From JANNVK01 sp031430435 (GTDB taxonomy: Bacteria > Acidobacteriota > Blastocatellia > Pyrinomonadales > Pyrinomonadaceae), in contig JANPBM010000056.1 of assembly GCA_031430435.1 (NCBI GenBank), positions 49,647 through 113,646 on the forward strand: DNA of 64,000 bases. Direction: 5' to 3'. The stretch's first letter is position 1, and each line of letters begins with the position of its first letter. Positions 35,725 to 44,800 of this stretch are shown here, one piece after another. Below the pieces are notes generated by a model. The model was not told the DNA's origin. It made no database searches and worked only from the letters and a program-made list of their open reading frames with translations. Both the position numbers and the translations under genes were made by a program.

Positions 35725-36237
35725 TTAATTCTGTGAAGGGAAAATCCCTTGCAGTGCGATACAAAAATTCAATGCCAAAAACGGCTGACGGTTTTCGTGT
35801 CCTTGGCTTCCGCCTGTCGGCGAAATAACTGCCGCGTTCATTGCTTGATTTGCCGGAGCGGTAGAATAAAGCGTTGACCCGTCCTTTACAGTTCCCAAAA
35901 AGTTATTCGGGGCAGAAGATACATTATTTGCCGGTGCATCGGCTGAAACGGTTGCCGGATGAAAATGCGAAGGTATTTCCGGAATGGTCAAGGTATGCGC
36001 GTTTTCGCCGCCTTGTTGTCCTTGTGTAAAGCCGTTCCCAATATGAATCGGAACGCGTGTTTGCATATTCGGCAGACCGAAATTTGTCGTTCCGTTTCCG
36101 CCGTAAGTCGTTCCCAATAATGCAAACAACGCTTGGTTTTGGTTAATCGGCAAAAGCTGTCCGTTGCATAATGCCCAGCCACGCGGTGCAAAATTGAAAC
36201 TCATTATTCTTAATTCTGCTAAAAATGGTGTTCCCAT
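35725..36237 (-). CDS. Phage-tail-collar domain protein (MdpB-like), copy B
   Basis: 170 residues. The same architecture as its neighbours: FLAELRIMSFNFAPRGWAL, NGQLLPINQN, LLGTTYGGNGTTNFGLPN, a variable middle (HPATVSADAPANNVSSAPNN) and the closing LNFCIALQGIFPS. It starts 12 bases after copy C ends and leads into copy A after 20 bases, each with an AAGGAG site. Very probably cotranscribed and perhaps forming mixed trimers, as collar domains do in tail fibres (inference). Confidence 0.85.
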   Translation of the reverse strand: MGTPFLAELRIMSFNFAPRGWALCNGQLLPINQNQALFALLGTTYGGNGTTNFGLPNMQTRVPIHIGNGFTQGQQGGENAHTLTIPEIPSHFHPATVSADAPANNVSSAPNNFLGTVKDGSTLYSTAPANQAMNAAVISPTGGSQGHENRQPFLALNFCIALQGIFPSQN

Positions 36238-36249
36238 AATAATCTCCTT

Positions 36250-36765
36250 TTAGTTTGGTGACGGAAAGATTCCGAAAAACGAAATAATAAAGCTGACGCA
36301 TAAAAACGGCTGGATATTGGTGTGCGGTTGGTTTCCGCCCGCGTTTCCGATAATCGCCGGATTCATTCCAACATTCGGCGGAATTGCTCCGTAAGTCAAT
36401 GCCGTGGCATTAACTGCCGGAATGCTGCCGCCCGCAGTTGCACTGTTACCGGTTGCATCGGTACAGCCTGCGGCGTGATTATGCGAAGGCAATGTAGTTG
36501 AATTAAGCGTAACCTGCTCAACTCCGCCGGATTGACCGAGAGAGTAAGTAACTCCCGCAAGACTTCCGGTGTGAACCGGAACACGGCTTCGCAGATCAGG
36601 CAGAGCAAAAGTATTTTGCCCGTCGCCGCCGTAGGTTGTGCCGATTAATTGAAAAAGTGTTTCGTTTTCAGTAATTGATTGAAGCGAACCGTCGCAAAAT
36701 CCCCAGCCTGCCGGAGCAAAATTCCCCGCAAAAAGCCTAATTTCACCAACGTATGGTTGTGACAT
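36250..36765 (-). CDS. Phage-tail-collar domain protein (MdpB-like), copy C
   Basis: 171 residues with YVGEIRLFAGNFAPAGWGF, LIGTTYGGDGQNTFALPDLRS, RVPVHTG and the closing FIISFFGIFPSP. First of the three collar genes in transcription order, 14 bases after the acetyltransferase gene, with a strong AAAGGAGG site. The sequence has diverged from copies A and B across the middle, so the three are old paralogues, not a recent tandem duplication. Confidence 0.85.
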   Translation of the reverse strand: MSQPYVGEIRLFAGNFAPAGWGFCDGSLQSITENETLFQLIGTTYGGDGQNTFALPDLRSRVPVHTGSLAGVTYSLGQSGGVEQVTLNSTTLPSHNHAAGCTDATGNSATAGGSIPAVNATALTYGAIPPNVGMNPAIIGNAGGNQPHTNIQPFLCVSFIISFFGIFPSPN

Positions 36766-36779
36766 AAAATTATCCTCCT

Positions 36780-37274
36780 TTATTTTCCTAAATTGTGTGT
36801 TTTCAAATTCTTATTTTCAGATACCGGGTATTCCCAAAGTCCGTAAATCCCTTCGTTGCTTATCATTTGAAAACCAAGTCGCGTAAATAAATTAATTGAT
36901 TGATTGAAAGATTCAAGATAAATTTGCACAGGCTTTTTCGCCGTTTGCAAAATATCCGTAATTATTTGTGTGCCGATGCCTTGACCGCGAAATTCGGGTA
37001 AAAGCGTCAAATCGATAATTTGAATTTCGTCTTCTGACTCGCAAACGTAAAGCCGTCCGATTTGCCGATTGTCTGAATTTATGGTTTGAAATATCCCCTG
37101 CGGGTATTCTAAAAGATAATGATTGTGTTGCGCTTGAAACTGGGACTGCACAAAAGCGTGTTTTTGCTCATCGTTCCACGGAACAAGAGCCATCTCATCG
37201 GCACGAGTAGTCGAATAAAGTGCAAATAGAAATGTTTCATCAGAACGAGTAATTAGGGGAAAACTCAATCTCAT
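36780..37274 (-). CDS. GNAT acetyltransferase of the collar module
   Basis: 164 residues from ATG 37274; the frame is open 27 codons further upstream, but similarity to the second GNAT of the module begins near here. Motif A is LTLLPEFRGQGIGTQIITDI and the C-terminal strand is LFTRLGFQMI. It shares with the GNAT at 38081 a special front half (QAQHNHYLLEYP; QKQSYNAQYP there). This subfamily is seen next to collar proteins, suggesting it acetylates them or a partner (inference). Confidence 0.82.
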   Translation of the reverse strand: MRLSFPLITRSDETFLFALYSTTRADEMALVPWNDEQKHAFVQSQFQAQHNHYLLEYPQGIFQTINSDNRQIGRLYVCESEDEIQIIDLTLLPEFRGQGIGTQIITDILQTAKKPVQIYLESFNQSINLFTRLGFQMISNEGIYGLWEYPVSENKNLKTHNLGK

Positions 37275-37426
37275 ATTTTTAGACCCGATTAAATCGACAA
37301 ACTTAACGTTTGATAATTTAGCAAAACTATACAACGAGTTTTTATAAAAATGCAAACTCGTCTTGCGTTATCCTCAAACTTTCGGTTATTTTTGCAGTAT
37401 CACCCAAATAAAAAGGAGAACCCCGA

Positions 37427-37804
37427 ATGAATTTTTCAAGAAGAGATTTTGTAAAACTTGGCGGAATTGCCGCCGTTGCGTCGTTAGGATTTTCGAGTTC
37501 GGCTTTCGGACAAACCGCCGACGATGTTTTGATTCAACAAACCGCCGAATCTTTCCGCCGTTGGATCGGCACGGAATTTTATATGACGAGCAACGATGTT
37601 TCAACCGTTGCCACGCTGACCGACATCAAAGATTTTCCGCATAAAACCGATAACGGCGAATCTTTTTTGATGGAATTTCAAATTCCGTTGACACCGACAA
37701 AAGAAGATATTTACCGGGTGTGGCATCCTGATTTGGGAAACTTCGATTTATTTTTAACCGAAGGCGAAAACCGCACTTTATTGGCAACAATTAACCGGCT
37801 TTAG
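37427..37804 (+). CDS. Tat-exported DUF6916-like protein
   Basis: 125 residues. The twin-arginine signal is plain: NFSRRDFVKLGG plus a hydrophobic stretch ending FGQ. The mature part (about 95 residues) is beta-rich, with FYMTSND, FLMEFQIPL and YRVWHPDLGNFDLFL. It parallels the unexported protein on the opposite strand at 37801 (FSLIFRG, YRMRHEKLGDGDLFL). AAGGAG lies upstream of the start. Divergent from the GNAT-collar operon. Confidence 0.75.
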   Translation: MNFSRRDFVKLGGIAAVASLGFSSSAFGQTADDVLIQQTAESFRRWIGTEFYMTSNDVSTVATLTDIKDFPHKTDNGESFLMEFQIPLTPTKEDIYRVWHPDLGNFDLFLTEGENRTLLATINRL

Positions 37805-38091
37805 CCGATTATGCGATTGAATCCGGCTTCGTATCGATAACCGTCCGGTTTTTCGGCAATCGGCACCAAAAACAAATCGCCGTCGCCTAATTTTTCGTGG
37901 CGCATTCGATAGATTTTCTGTTCGAGAAAATTATCTTTTGCACCGCGAAATATCAGCGAAAACATTTCCTGTTGCACCGTTGATTTTTTTTCCGAAACTT
38001 CGATAAGTTCAATTTCCACAGATGTTTCCGTCAAATGAAACTTAGTATTTAATTCGCCGACATAGTCTTCGTATTTTAAATTATCCAACAT
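37801..38091 (-). CDS. DUF6916-like protein without signal
   Basis: 96 residues from ATG 38091. Pattern: LNTKFHLTE, MFSLIFRGAKDNFLEQKIYRM, GDLFLVPIAEKPDG. The last half matches the Tat-exported neighbour, giving a cytosolic and a periplasmic member of one family side by side. Its 3' end overlaps that gene tail to tail by 4 bases, and its start overlaps the end of the upstream GNAT gene by 11 bases, so translation is coupled. Confidence 0.7.
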   Translation of the reverse strand: MLDNLKYEDYVGELNTKFHLTETSVEIELIEVSEKKSTVQQEMFSLIFRGAKDNFLEQKIYRMRHEKLGDGDLFLVPIAEKPDGYRYEAGFNRIIG

Positions 38092-38545
38092 TTTTCCACT
38101 CCATTTCCAAATACATTCCGTCATCGTTGATAACCGTGAAGCCGTGTTTTTCGTACAATCCGATTGCTCCGAAATTTGTTTTATAAACCGATAACCCGAT
38201 GCTTTCGGATTCTGCTTTTAATTTATTCAATAAACGGTTTCCAAAACCTTGACCGCGAAAATTATGCAAAATTGCAATATCGACCAAAAACGATTGGTTG
38301 GCTGCGCGATTAACCAAAAGCCGCCCGATTTTCTCGCCGTTGAGTTCAATTATCGAATGTTCGGCGTTCGGGTATTGCGCGTTGTAACTTTGCTTTTGAG
38401 CCTTGTATTGCATTGAAAGCAAAGGTGTTAGTTGCTCTAATAGAAAGCCCGTTTGTATAAATTCAACGCTCCGAACATCAAAAAATAACGCTTGAAGAAA
38501 CGGTTCGTCAACTGAATTTGCAGTTCGCAATAAAAGATTTTCCAC
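38081..38545 (-). CDS. Second GNAT acetyltransferase of the collar module
   Basis: 154 residues. Motif A is IAILHNFRGQGFGNRLLNKL, the end is LYEKHGFTVINDDGMYLEM, and the front half is related to the GNAT at 36780 (TPLLSMQYKAQKQSYNAQYP). It heads a two-gene unit with the signal-less DUF6916-like gene and is divergent from argR. Confidence 0.82.
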   Translation of the reverse strand: MENLLLRTANSVDEPFLQALFFDVRSVEFIQTGFLLEQLTPLLSMQYKAQKQSYNAQYPNAEHSIIELNGEKIGRLLVNRAANQSFLVDIAILHNFRGQGFGNRLLNKLKAESESIGLSVYKTNFGAIGLYEKHGFTVINDDGMYLEMEWKNVG

Positions 38546-38664
38546 ATTTGAATCATTATCGAAACACGCAAAACTGTCAAATCGAGTTGATTTATGACAA
38601 CCCGTTTGCTACATTACAGGTTTATGCCAATAATATGCAGTAATAATGAATAAAATAAATCGAA

Positions 38665-39081
38665 ATGCAAAAAAACGAGCGACAAGAAACAATTTTGAAA
38701 GTGATTGCGGAAAAGCAAATCGGCAAACAAGAAGAATTAACTTATGAATTGCAAACGCTGGGCTTTACAGTAAATCAATCTAGTATTTCGCGTGATTTGC
38801 TTAAACTTGGAATTGTCAAAACAAATGGTTTTTATACTGTTCCAAGTAAAGTACATTATGCATGTTTCGGCTTAATTCGTTTAGAAATTACCGGCGAAAA
38901 TTTAATCGTTGCCAAGACCGAAATCGGCTTTGCGGCGGCAGTTTGCGTAAGAATCGACAACGCGAAAATCGTCGAAATTGTCGGCACAATCGCCGGCGAA
39001 GACACCATATTTATTGCCGTTAGCGGACAAAAAGAGCAACGAATCGTTTTGAAAAAAGTTTGGGAAATGTTTGAGAATTGA
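38665..39081 (+). CDS. argR: Arginine repressor
   Basis: 138 residues. The N-terminal winged helix-turn-helix (QETILKVIAEKQIGKQEEL, NQSSISRDLLKLGIVK) and C-terminal arginine-binding hexamerisation domain (VGTIAGEDTIFIAV, with the GTIAGxDT core) are as in ArgR/AhrC. The middle is slightly shorter than in E. coli ArgR. It sits just upstream of argG and presumably controls argG, argC and argH in response to arginine. TGAATAA-type half sites lie between it and argG. Confidence 0.9.
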   Translation: MQKNERQETILKVIAEKQIGKQEELTYELQTLGFTVNQSSISRDLLKLGIVKTNGFYTVPSKVHYACFGLIRLEITGENLIVAKTEIGFAAAVCVRIDNAKIVEIVGTIAGEDTIFIAVSGQKEQRIVLKKVWEMFEN

Positions 39082-39131
39082 TTCATTTGCTCATTGGTTC
39101 ATTGAATCATTGAAAACCGTGAGCTAAAACA

Positions 39132-39155
39132 ATGAATAAATGAATAAATGAATAA
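39132..39155 (+). repeat. Tandem 8-bp repeat ATGAATAA at the argG start
   Basis: Three copies of ATGAATAA (39132, 39140, 39148), then a near copy ATCAATAA is read in-frame. The third ATG is the argG start. The first two open the mini-frame Met-Asn-Lys-stop, with ATGA overlaps. TGAAT half sites also resemble ArgR boxes. Confidence 0.8.
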
Positions 39156-40347
39156 ATCAATAAACAAGGTAGTTTTAGCGTATTCCGGCGGACTCGATAC
39201 GTCGGCAATGTTGTTGTGGCTGAAGGAGACTTACGGTTGCGAAGTTGTTTGTTTTTGCGCGGATGTCGGGCAGGGCGACGAGCTGACAGGCTTGGAAGAA
39301 AAGGCTTTGAAGACAGGCGCGACAAAACTTTACATCGAAGATTTACGCGAAGAATTTGTTAAAGACTTTGTTTGGACAGCCGTTAAAGCAAACGCGCTTT
39401 ACGAAGGCGTTTATCTGCTCGGAACAAGTTTAGCGCGTCCGGTTATCGCCAAAAAACAGATTGAAATTGCTCAACGCGAAGGTGCCGACGCGGTTGCCCA
39501 CGGAGCAACCGGCAAAGGCAACGACCAAGTTCGGTTTGAGCTTACATATTATGCGCTTCAGCCGGATATTAAAGTTGTTGTGCCGTGGCGACACTGGGAA
39601 TTCAAAGGTCGCGCGGATTTGATCGCATATTGCGCCAAACACAATATCAACGTTACCGCGACCGCCGACAAACCATATTCGACAGACAGGAATTTGATGC
39701 ACATTTCATACGAAGGCGGAATTTTGGAAAATCCGTGGGTTTCGCCGCCCGACGATATTTTCTTGCTCACGAAATCGCCCGAAAAGGCTTCGGACACAGC
39801 CGAAGAAATGATAATCGAGTTTGAAAAAGGCGAACCGATTGCGATAAACGGCGAAAAATACGGTGCGGTTGATATGTTGTCAAAACTCAATTTTATCGGC
39901 GGCGAACACGGAATCGGGCGAGTTGATTTAGTCGAAAATCGCTTTGTCGGTATGAAATCTCGCGGAGTTTATGAAACGCCCGGCGTGACGATTTTGCAAG
40001 CAGCACATCGTGCGTTGGAATCAATCACGATGGACCGCGAAGTTATGCGTTTGCGAGATTCTTTGGGCGTAAAGTTTGCCGAATCAATTTATTACGGCTT
40101 TTGGTTCGCTCCTGAAACCGAGATTCTGCGTTCGATGATTGACCAAACGCAAACAACCGTTTCAGGCGAAGTCCGCATCAAATTATACAAAGGCAACATC
40201 ACAATTTTAGGCAGACGATCGCCAAACTCGCTTTATAAAGAACGAGTTGTAACTTTTGAAGACGATGCCGGCGCGTATAACCAATTCGATGCGGAAGGAT
40301 TTATAAAACTTCAAGCGTTGAGATTGAGGTTGAGGAAAATGGACTAA
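39148..40347 (+). CDS. argG: Argininosuccinate synthase
   Basis: Joins citrulline and aspartate using ATP. 399 residues with the PP-loop VVLAYSGGLDTSAML, HGATGKGNDQVRFEL, the aspartate/citrulline-binding TDRNLMHISYEGGILE, and the C-terminal helix FIKLQALRLRL. Full length and intact. The start is the last of three ATGs in an 8-bp tandem repeat; only this one is in frame. Confidence 0.97.
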   Translation: MNKSINKVVLAYSGGLDTSAMLLWLKETYGCEVVCFCADVGQGDELTGLEEKALKTGATKLYIEDLREEFVKDFVWTAVKANALYEGVYLLGTSLARPVIAKKQIEIAQREGADAVAHGATGKGNDQVRFELTYYALQPDIKVVVPWRHWEFKGRADLIAYCAKHNINVTATADKPYSTDRNLMHISYEGGILENPWVSPPDDIFLLTKSPEKASDTAEEMIIEFEKGEPIAINGEKYGAVDMLSKLNFIGGEHGIGRVDLVENRFVGMKSRGVYETPGVTILQAAHRALESITMDREVMRLRDSLGVKFAESIYYGFWFAPETEILRSMIDQTQTTVSGEVRIKLYKGNITILGRRSPNSLYKERVVTFEDDAGAYNQFDAEGFIKLQALRLRLRKMD

Positions 40348-40352
40348 AAATG

Positions 40353-40659
40353 TTCACCACAAAAACACAGAGGACACGGAGATGGAAAAAGTATATTTGG
40401 TTCACCACATTCGAGATATTTCGGAAGATGATGACATTCAAGATGTAAAACTAATTGGAGTATATACAACTGAAGAATTAGCGGAAGAAGCAGTTGAAAG
40501 GAAAAAAAAATTAGAAGGTTTTCGTGATTATCGCGAAGGTTTTGAAATTTCTAAAACTACATTGAATGAGGACATATGGACTTCAGGATTCATTTCGATT
40601 GAAGAAGCTGTTACTGCAATTAAAATAGATGAAAATTAACTCCATGTCTCGGTGGTAAA
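40353..40659. mobile_element. Inverted-repeat-bounded insert carrying a DUF7336 gene
   Basis: The left end (40353-40381) starts TTCACCAC and ends AGGACACGGAG directly before the ATG. The right end is CTCCATGTCTCGGTGGTAAA (40640-40659), directly after the stop. The ends are imperfect inverted copies (left has a 9-base insertion) and are related to the 28283-28340 repeat. The small gene fills the inside almost exactly. No transposase is inside, so mobility would be in trans. Confidence 0.6.
40382..40639 (+). CDS. DUF7336-like small protein
   Basis: 85 residues: KVYLVHHIRDI, then a GVYTTEELAEEAVERKKKLEGF helix and RDYREGFEISKTTL...WTSGF. This matches the small family in which a strand, a helix with a 'GFRDYpEGF' motif and a final W-GF strand are conserved (DUF7336). 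Function unknown; relatives often sit in accessory or immunity-type islands. It splits argG from argC and lies inside the inverted-repeat-bounded insert. Confidence 0.7.
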   Translation: MEKVYLVHHIRDISEDDDIQDVKLIGVYTTEELAEEAVERKKKLEGFRDYREGFEISKTTLNEDIWTSGFISIEEAVTAIKIDEN

Positions 40660-40731
40660 AAATTGAGGTAAAAATGATTTTAGAGGTTGATAAAATCAGT
40701 TCGGCAACATCGTTATTGAGTTTTAATAAAA

Positions 40732-41790
40732 ATGAATGAATTAAAGCAAAATCTCTTCGTCTCTCCGCTCCAACGTCTCCGCATCGCTATCTTTGGTGGC
40801 TCAGGCTACGGCGGAAGCGAACTTCTGCGGATACTTTTGTTTCACCCGAACGCTGAAATAATTCTGGTTACGGCAAATGAACAAGCGGGAAAATCGGTCG
40901 GCGAAGTACATAAAAATTTGTTCGGCTTAACCGATTTGCGATTTCAATTAACGCCCGAAGATTTATCAACTCTCGATGCCGATGTCGCGTTTTTCGCGCT
41001 TCCGCACGGACAAGCCATTTCGATTGTTCCGAAATTGCCGAAAAATGTCAAAATTATTGATCTTTCGGGCGATTTTCGGATTGATGCCGCCGATATTTTC
41101 AGACAATTTTATAAACTCGAAAATTCTGATTTACAAAAAGATTTCATATACGGCTTAACGGAATTGAATCGTGAAAAAATCAAGTTTGCCGATAAAATTG
41201 CAAATCCGGGTTGCTTTGCGACTGCGACAATTTTGGCTTTAAGTCCTTTAATTACAAACAATTTGATTACATTAAAAGTAATTGTTGACGCAAAAACAGG
41301 TTCAAGCGGTTCGGGCGCGAAATCCGCCGCGAATACTCATCATCCGCAAAGAATAAATTCGTTTTACGCCTACAAACCGTTTACGCACCGGCACGTTCCC
41401 GAAATTTCGCAATGCTTAAAAAGTATCGGCGAATTTGAAAATGATTTTGTCTTTATGACGCACAGTTTGCCTGTTTCACGCGGAATTTTTGCGAGCTGTT
41501 ATGCCGAATTGAAAGATGAAATCTCAACCGCCGAATTAAAGCAGATTTACGAAAACTTCTACGCCGATAACTTCTTCGTCAGAATCGTCGAAAACTCGCC
41601 CGATATAAATTGGGTTAAAAATACAAACTTTTGCGATATTGCCGTAAATGTTCAAGGCAAACAAGTTGTCGTCTTTTCGGCGATTGATAATTTGGTCAAA
41701 GGCGCGGCAGGTCAAGCTGTCCAAAATATGAATTTGATGTTTGGTTTCAACGAAAAAACCGGTTTGATAATGACCGGTTCAAATCCGTAA
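40732..41790 (+). CDS. argC: N-acetyl-gamma-glutamyl-phosphate reductase
   Basis: Third step of arginine synthesis (NADPH-dependent). 352 residues: the Rossmann motif RIAIFGGSGYGGSELLR and the catalytic Cys in IANPGCFATATILAL. DAKTGSSGSGAKSA and HRHVPEI are also present. The first 14 residues precede the usual start and may be extra. Probably once contiguous with argG before the DUF7336 insert. Confidence 0.95.
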   Translation: MNELKQNLFVSPLQRLRIAIFGGSGYGGSELLRILLFHPNAEIILVTANEQAGKSVGEVHKNLFGLTDLRFQLTPEDLSTLDADVAFFALPHGQAISIVPKLPKNVKIIDLSGDFRIDAADIFRQFYKLENSDLQKDFIYGLTELNREKIKFADKIANPGCFATATILALSPLITNNLITLKVIVDAKTGSSGSGAKSAANTHHPQRINSFYAYKPFTHRHVPEISQCLKSIGEFENDFVFMTHSLPVSRGIFASCYAELKDEISTAELKQIYENFYADNFFVRIVENSPDINWVKNTNFCDIAVNVQGKQVVVFSAIDNLVKGAAGQAVQNMNLMFGFNEKTGLIMTGSNP

Positions 41791-41811
41791 AACTACGGTT
41801 TTATGCGAGCA

Positions 41812-41855
41812 AAAAATAGAGCGAGGCGGAGATAAATCCTACTCGCTCTTTTAAG
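41812..41855. terminator. Bidirectional terminator between argC and the TonB receptor
   Basis: AGAGCGAG (41818-41825) pairs with CTCGCTCT (41842-41849). Runs of A precede it and T's follow, so it can serve both convergent genes. Confidence 0.75.
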
Positions 41856-41874
41856 TTTTGAAAGGGGTTGCCGA

Positions 41875-44800
41875 CTAAAAAGTAAATTTAGCTCTGAACT
41901 GCATTACTCGCGGTCCGCCGACTGTATTAGTAATTTTACCGAAATCAGGGCTTCCGAGTTCGCCGTCCGGTGTTCCGAAATTTGCCCGATTTAAGACATT
42001 AAAAACATCCCAACCAATTTCAAACGATGTTCTTTCTGTTAATTTTGTGCGTTTCACAAGTCCTAAATCCAAACGAGTTTGTGCCGGTGAACGCAACGTG
42101 TTTCTGCCCAAATTTCCGACTCCGCCCAGTGGTGAGCATATATTTCCGTTAGCTGTAAATGCTTGCTCGGTAATATCGGTACCGGTTGAATTTAATGTTG
42201 TTCCGCATAAGTTCGGACGACCGAATCCTAAACGATACAAACCGCCTGAACCGCGAACAATGTTGGTTAATTGCGATACATTGGATATTTCGGGTTCCGG
42301 AGCAAAAATCGTGTAAGGTGTTCCTGTTTGTGTTTGGAAAAAGCCGGAAAACTGCCAACCTTTTAAAAATCTGCTGTTTGACTTGAAAGGCAAATCCCAA
42401 ACAAAGTTGGTCGAAAAACGATGTGAACGGTCAAAGTCCGAAGCTGCTCGGTTTGCGTCCAAATTACGTTGATCCCCTTGAACAACGAAACCTGCGTTTG
42501 GAACATCAGGCTTTCCGCCTCCTGCCGTACTTCCCGGATCGCTTGAATTATTGTCAATTGATTTTGAAAATGTATAGCCGGCATTAAATTGCAAACCGTT
42601 AGCGAATCTGCGGGTCAAACTAAACTGTCCGCCGTGATAAATGGATTTTGCGGTTGATTTAAGCAACAATGCTTCGGGAACATTAAAGCCGAGAATCGGA
42701 ACTCTTGCTTCAAAACCAATAACCGTTCCGTTTGCGGCTGATAAATTATTATCAATCAATCCTGTAACCGTGTTTAAAAATCCGAATGTTTTACCTGATC
42801 CGCGAAGACGGGCAGTTGAACCTGCATTCAATGCTCCGTTTGGCGAACCTGCCGCAAGATATGCTTGATTAAATCTTTCAAAAATGTGATCGGGTGTATT
42901 CGGGTCATTTAAATCAAAGCCTTGATTGAAAGCAACAGATTGAAGTAAATTACTTCCTTTTGTGCCAACGTAGCGGGCTTCAAAAACAAAGTTTTTGGCA
43001 AATTCCCATTGTCCGCCAATGTTCCATTGTTGAATTAAAGGCGTTTTCAAGTTTTGGTCAACTGCCCGAAACTCAAATGTTTCGGCAATATTACCGAGAG
43101 CAGAACCCGTTGAAACTCCACGCGGGTCAAACCCGACTCCGGTATTGTCCCGAATTACATAACTGCCCGTTGTACCCGAACCGCGAACTATGCGAAACGG
43201 CAACCAATTATTTAAACCAAGTGTTGTCGGTTGCGTGCCGAAAGCATTGGCAATCGGCACATTTCCGTTTGGCACGGTAATTTCAACTTCTCGCAGAAAC
43301 GGATAATTAGAAAAAACCGTATTGATAAATGCCGACGAAGGTTTATCATAAAACAGACCGTAACCGCCGCGAACTACAATTTTATCGGTAATTGCGTAAG
43401 CCGCACCAAATCGCGGAGCAAAGTTATTCAAATCCTGTTTTGCGATTGTGCTTTGGCTCTTAACTTTGCGTGAAACATTTATTGCCTCATCAACATTCGC
43501 CAAACCGGTTAATTTAACTTTGCTCGGAACAATAAAACCGGGCAACGGATTATCGCATAACGCAAGCGTTCCGCCGGCTGGTGTATTGCAAGCCTCGAAC
43601 GCCGAAAAATCAAAGTTACCGATGCGTCCGTTTTTTTCGGTCGGATACAAAAATAATTCGTATCTGGCACCAAGATTTAAGGTTAATTTACGACCGATTT
43701 TAAAATCATCGGTAAAATAAAACCCGAAATCTTTGGTGCGGAAACTTTTCTCGGTAATACCGAATTGAGTGTCTGCTTCAGTAGCGTTTCCGGTAATAAA
43801 TTGCGTGAACGAATCATATTTTTCAAACTCGGTAGCTTGTTCTTCGGGCAAATTAGTATCGTAAGCGGCACGTTTAAAATCGCCTCCGAATTTTATTGTT
43901 TGGTTATTTTTAACCCAAGTTACATTGTTTGAAAAACTTAGGTTTTCTGACCTGCGTTTATTAAAACTGTCATTCGGTCCGCCAAAACTGAACTGCGAAA
44001 GCGGAGTTCCCGGACGACCGATAAAATGTCCCAAACGCTTTGTTCCGGGTGAATTATCAAACAATAAAGCCGGATTTGAAATTCCTACGCTTGCACTGGT
44101 AATTTCCAAAAACGGGTCATCAAGACTTCGCGTATTGTTCAAATAAAAGTATCCGAAGCGAAATTCGTTAATTAAAGTAGGCGTAATTGTTCGCGTGTAT
44201 GAAGTTGCCAAAGTTCGGTTTTGGTCATTTCGTTTCAAACTAAAAGGCGAAGCCAAACTGGACGGATCGGGAAATGAATCGATTCCGGGAAATTTTGCCC
44301 AAAAGAATGTTCCGCTGACCGTATCTTTTTGAGTTAAGTTTCCGTCAAGACGAAGGGTAAACTGATTTTGGTTAAACAACGAAGGCTGAACATTTAATTG
44401 TTGAACCAACTGATTGTTTTCTTGCAGTGTGCGTGAAGTAACTCCGCCCGTTGCAACTGTTCCGAATTGAAAGGCTCTTGCCCCCGAACGGTCAACTCCA
44501 ATTAAACGTGCATTTCCGTTCGGTGTCGGAATTACAAAACCGCCTGTTACGGGGTTGCGTAAATTCAATAAATTTAAGGCAACAGGCGAAATATCGGTTG
44601 CGGTCAAACAGTTGACAGTAACCGTGCAACCGTTAAATTGATTGAATGCGGCGGCAACGTTTGCGGCTGTTCTCTCGCCTGTTAAGAGCGTCAAGGCTCT
44701 TGGTAAAACCGTAATACTTCGTGCCGATGAAACAAAACCTGTTTCGGCTTTAGTATATTGATAACCGCCGAAGTAAAAGAATTTATCTTTGATAATTGCA

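Noticed and set aside
35183..36765. Prophage remnant suggested by three tail-collar proteins
   Set aside because: No other phage structural, packaging, lysis or integration gene is nearby, and collar proteins in tandem with GNATs occur outside phages.
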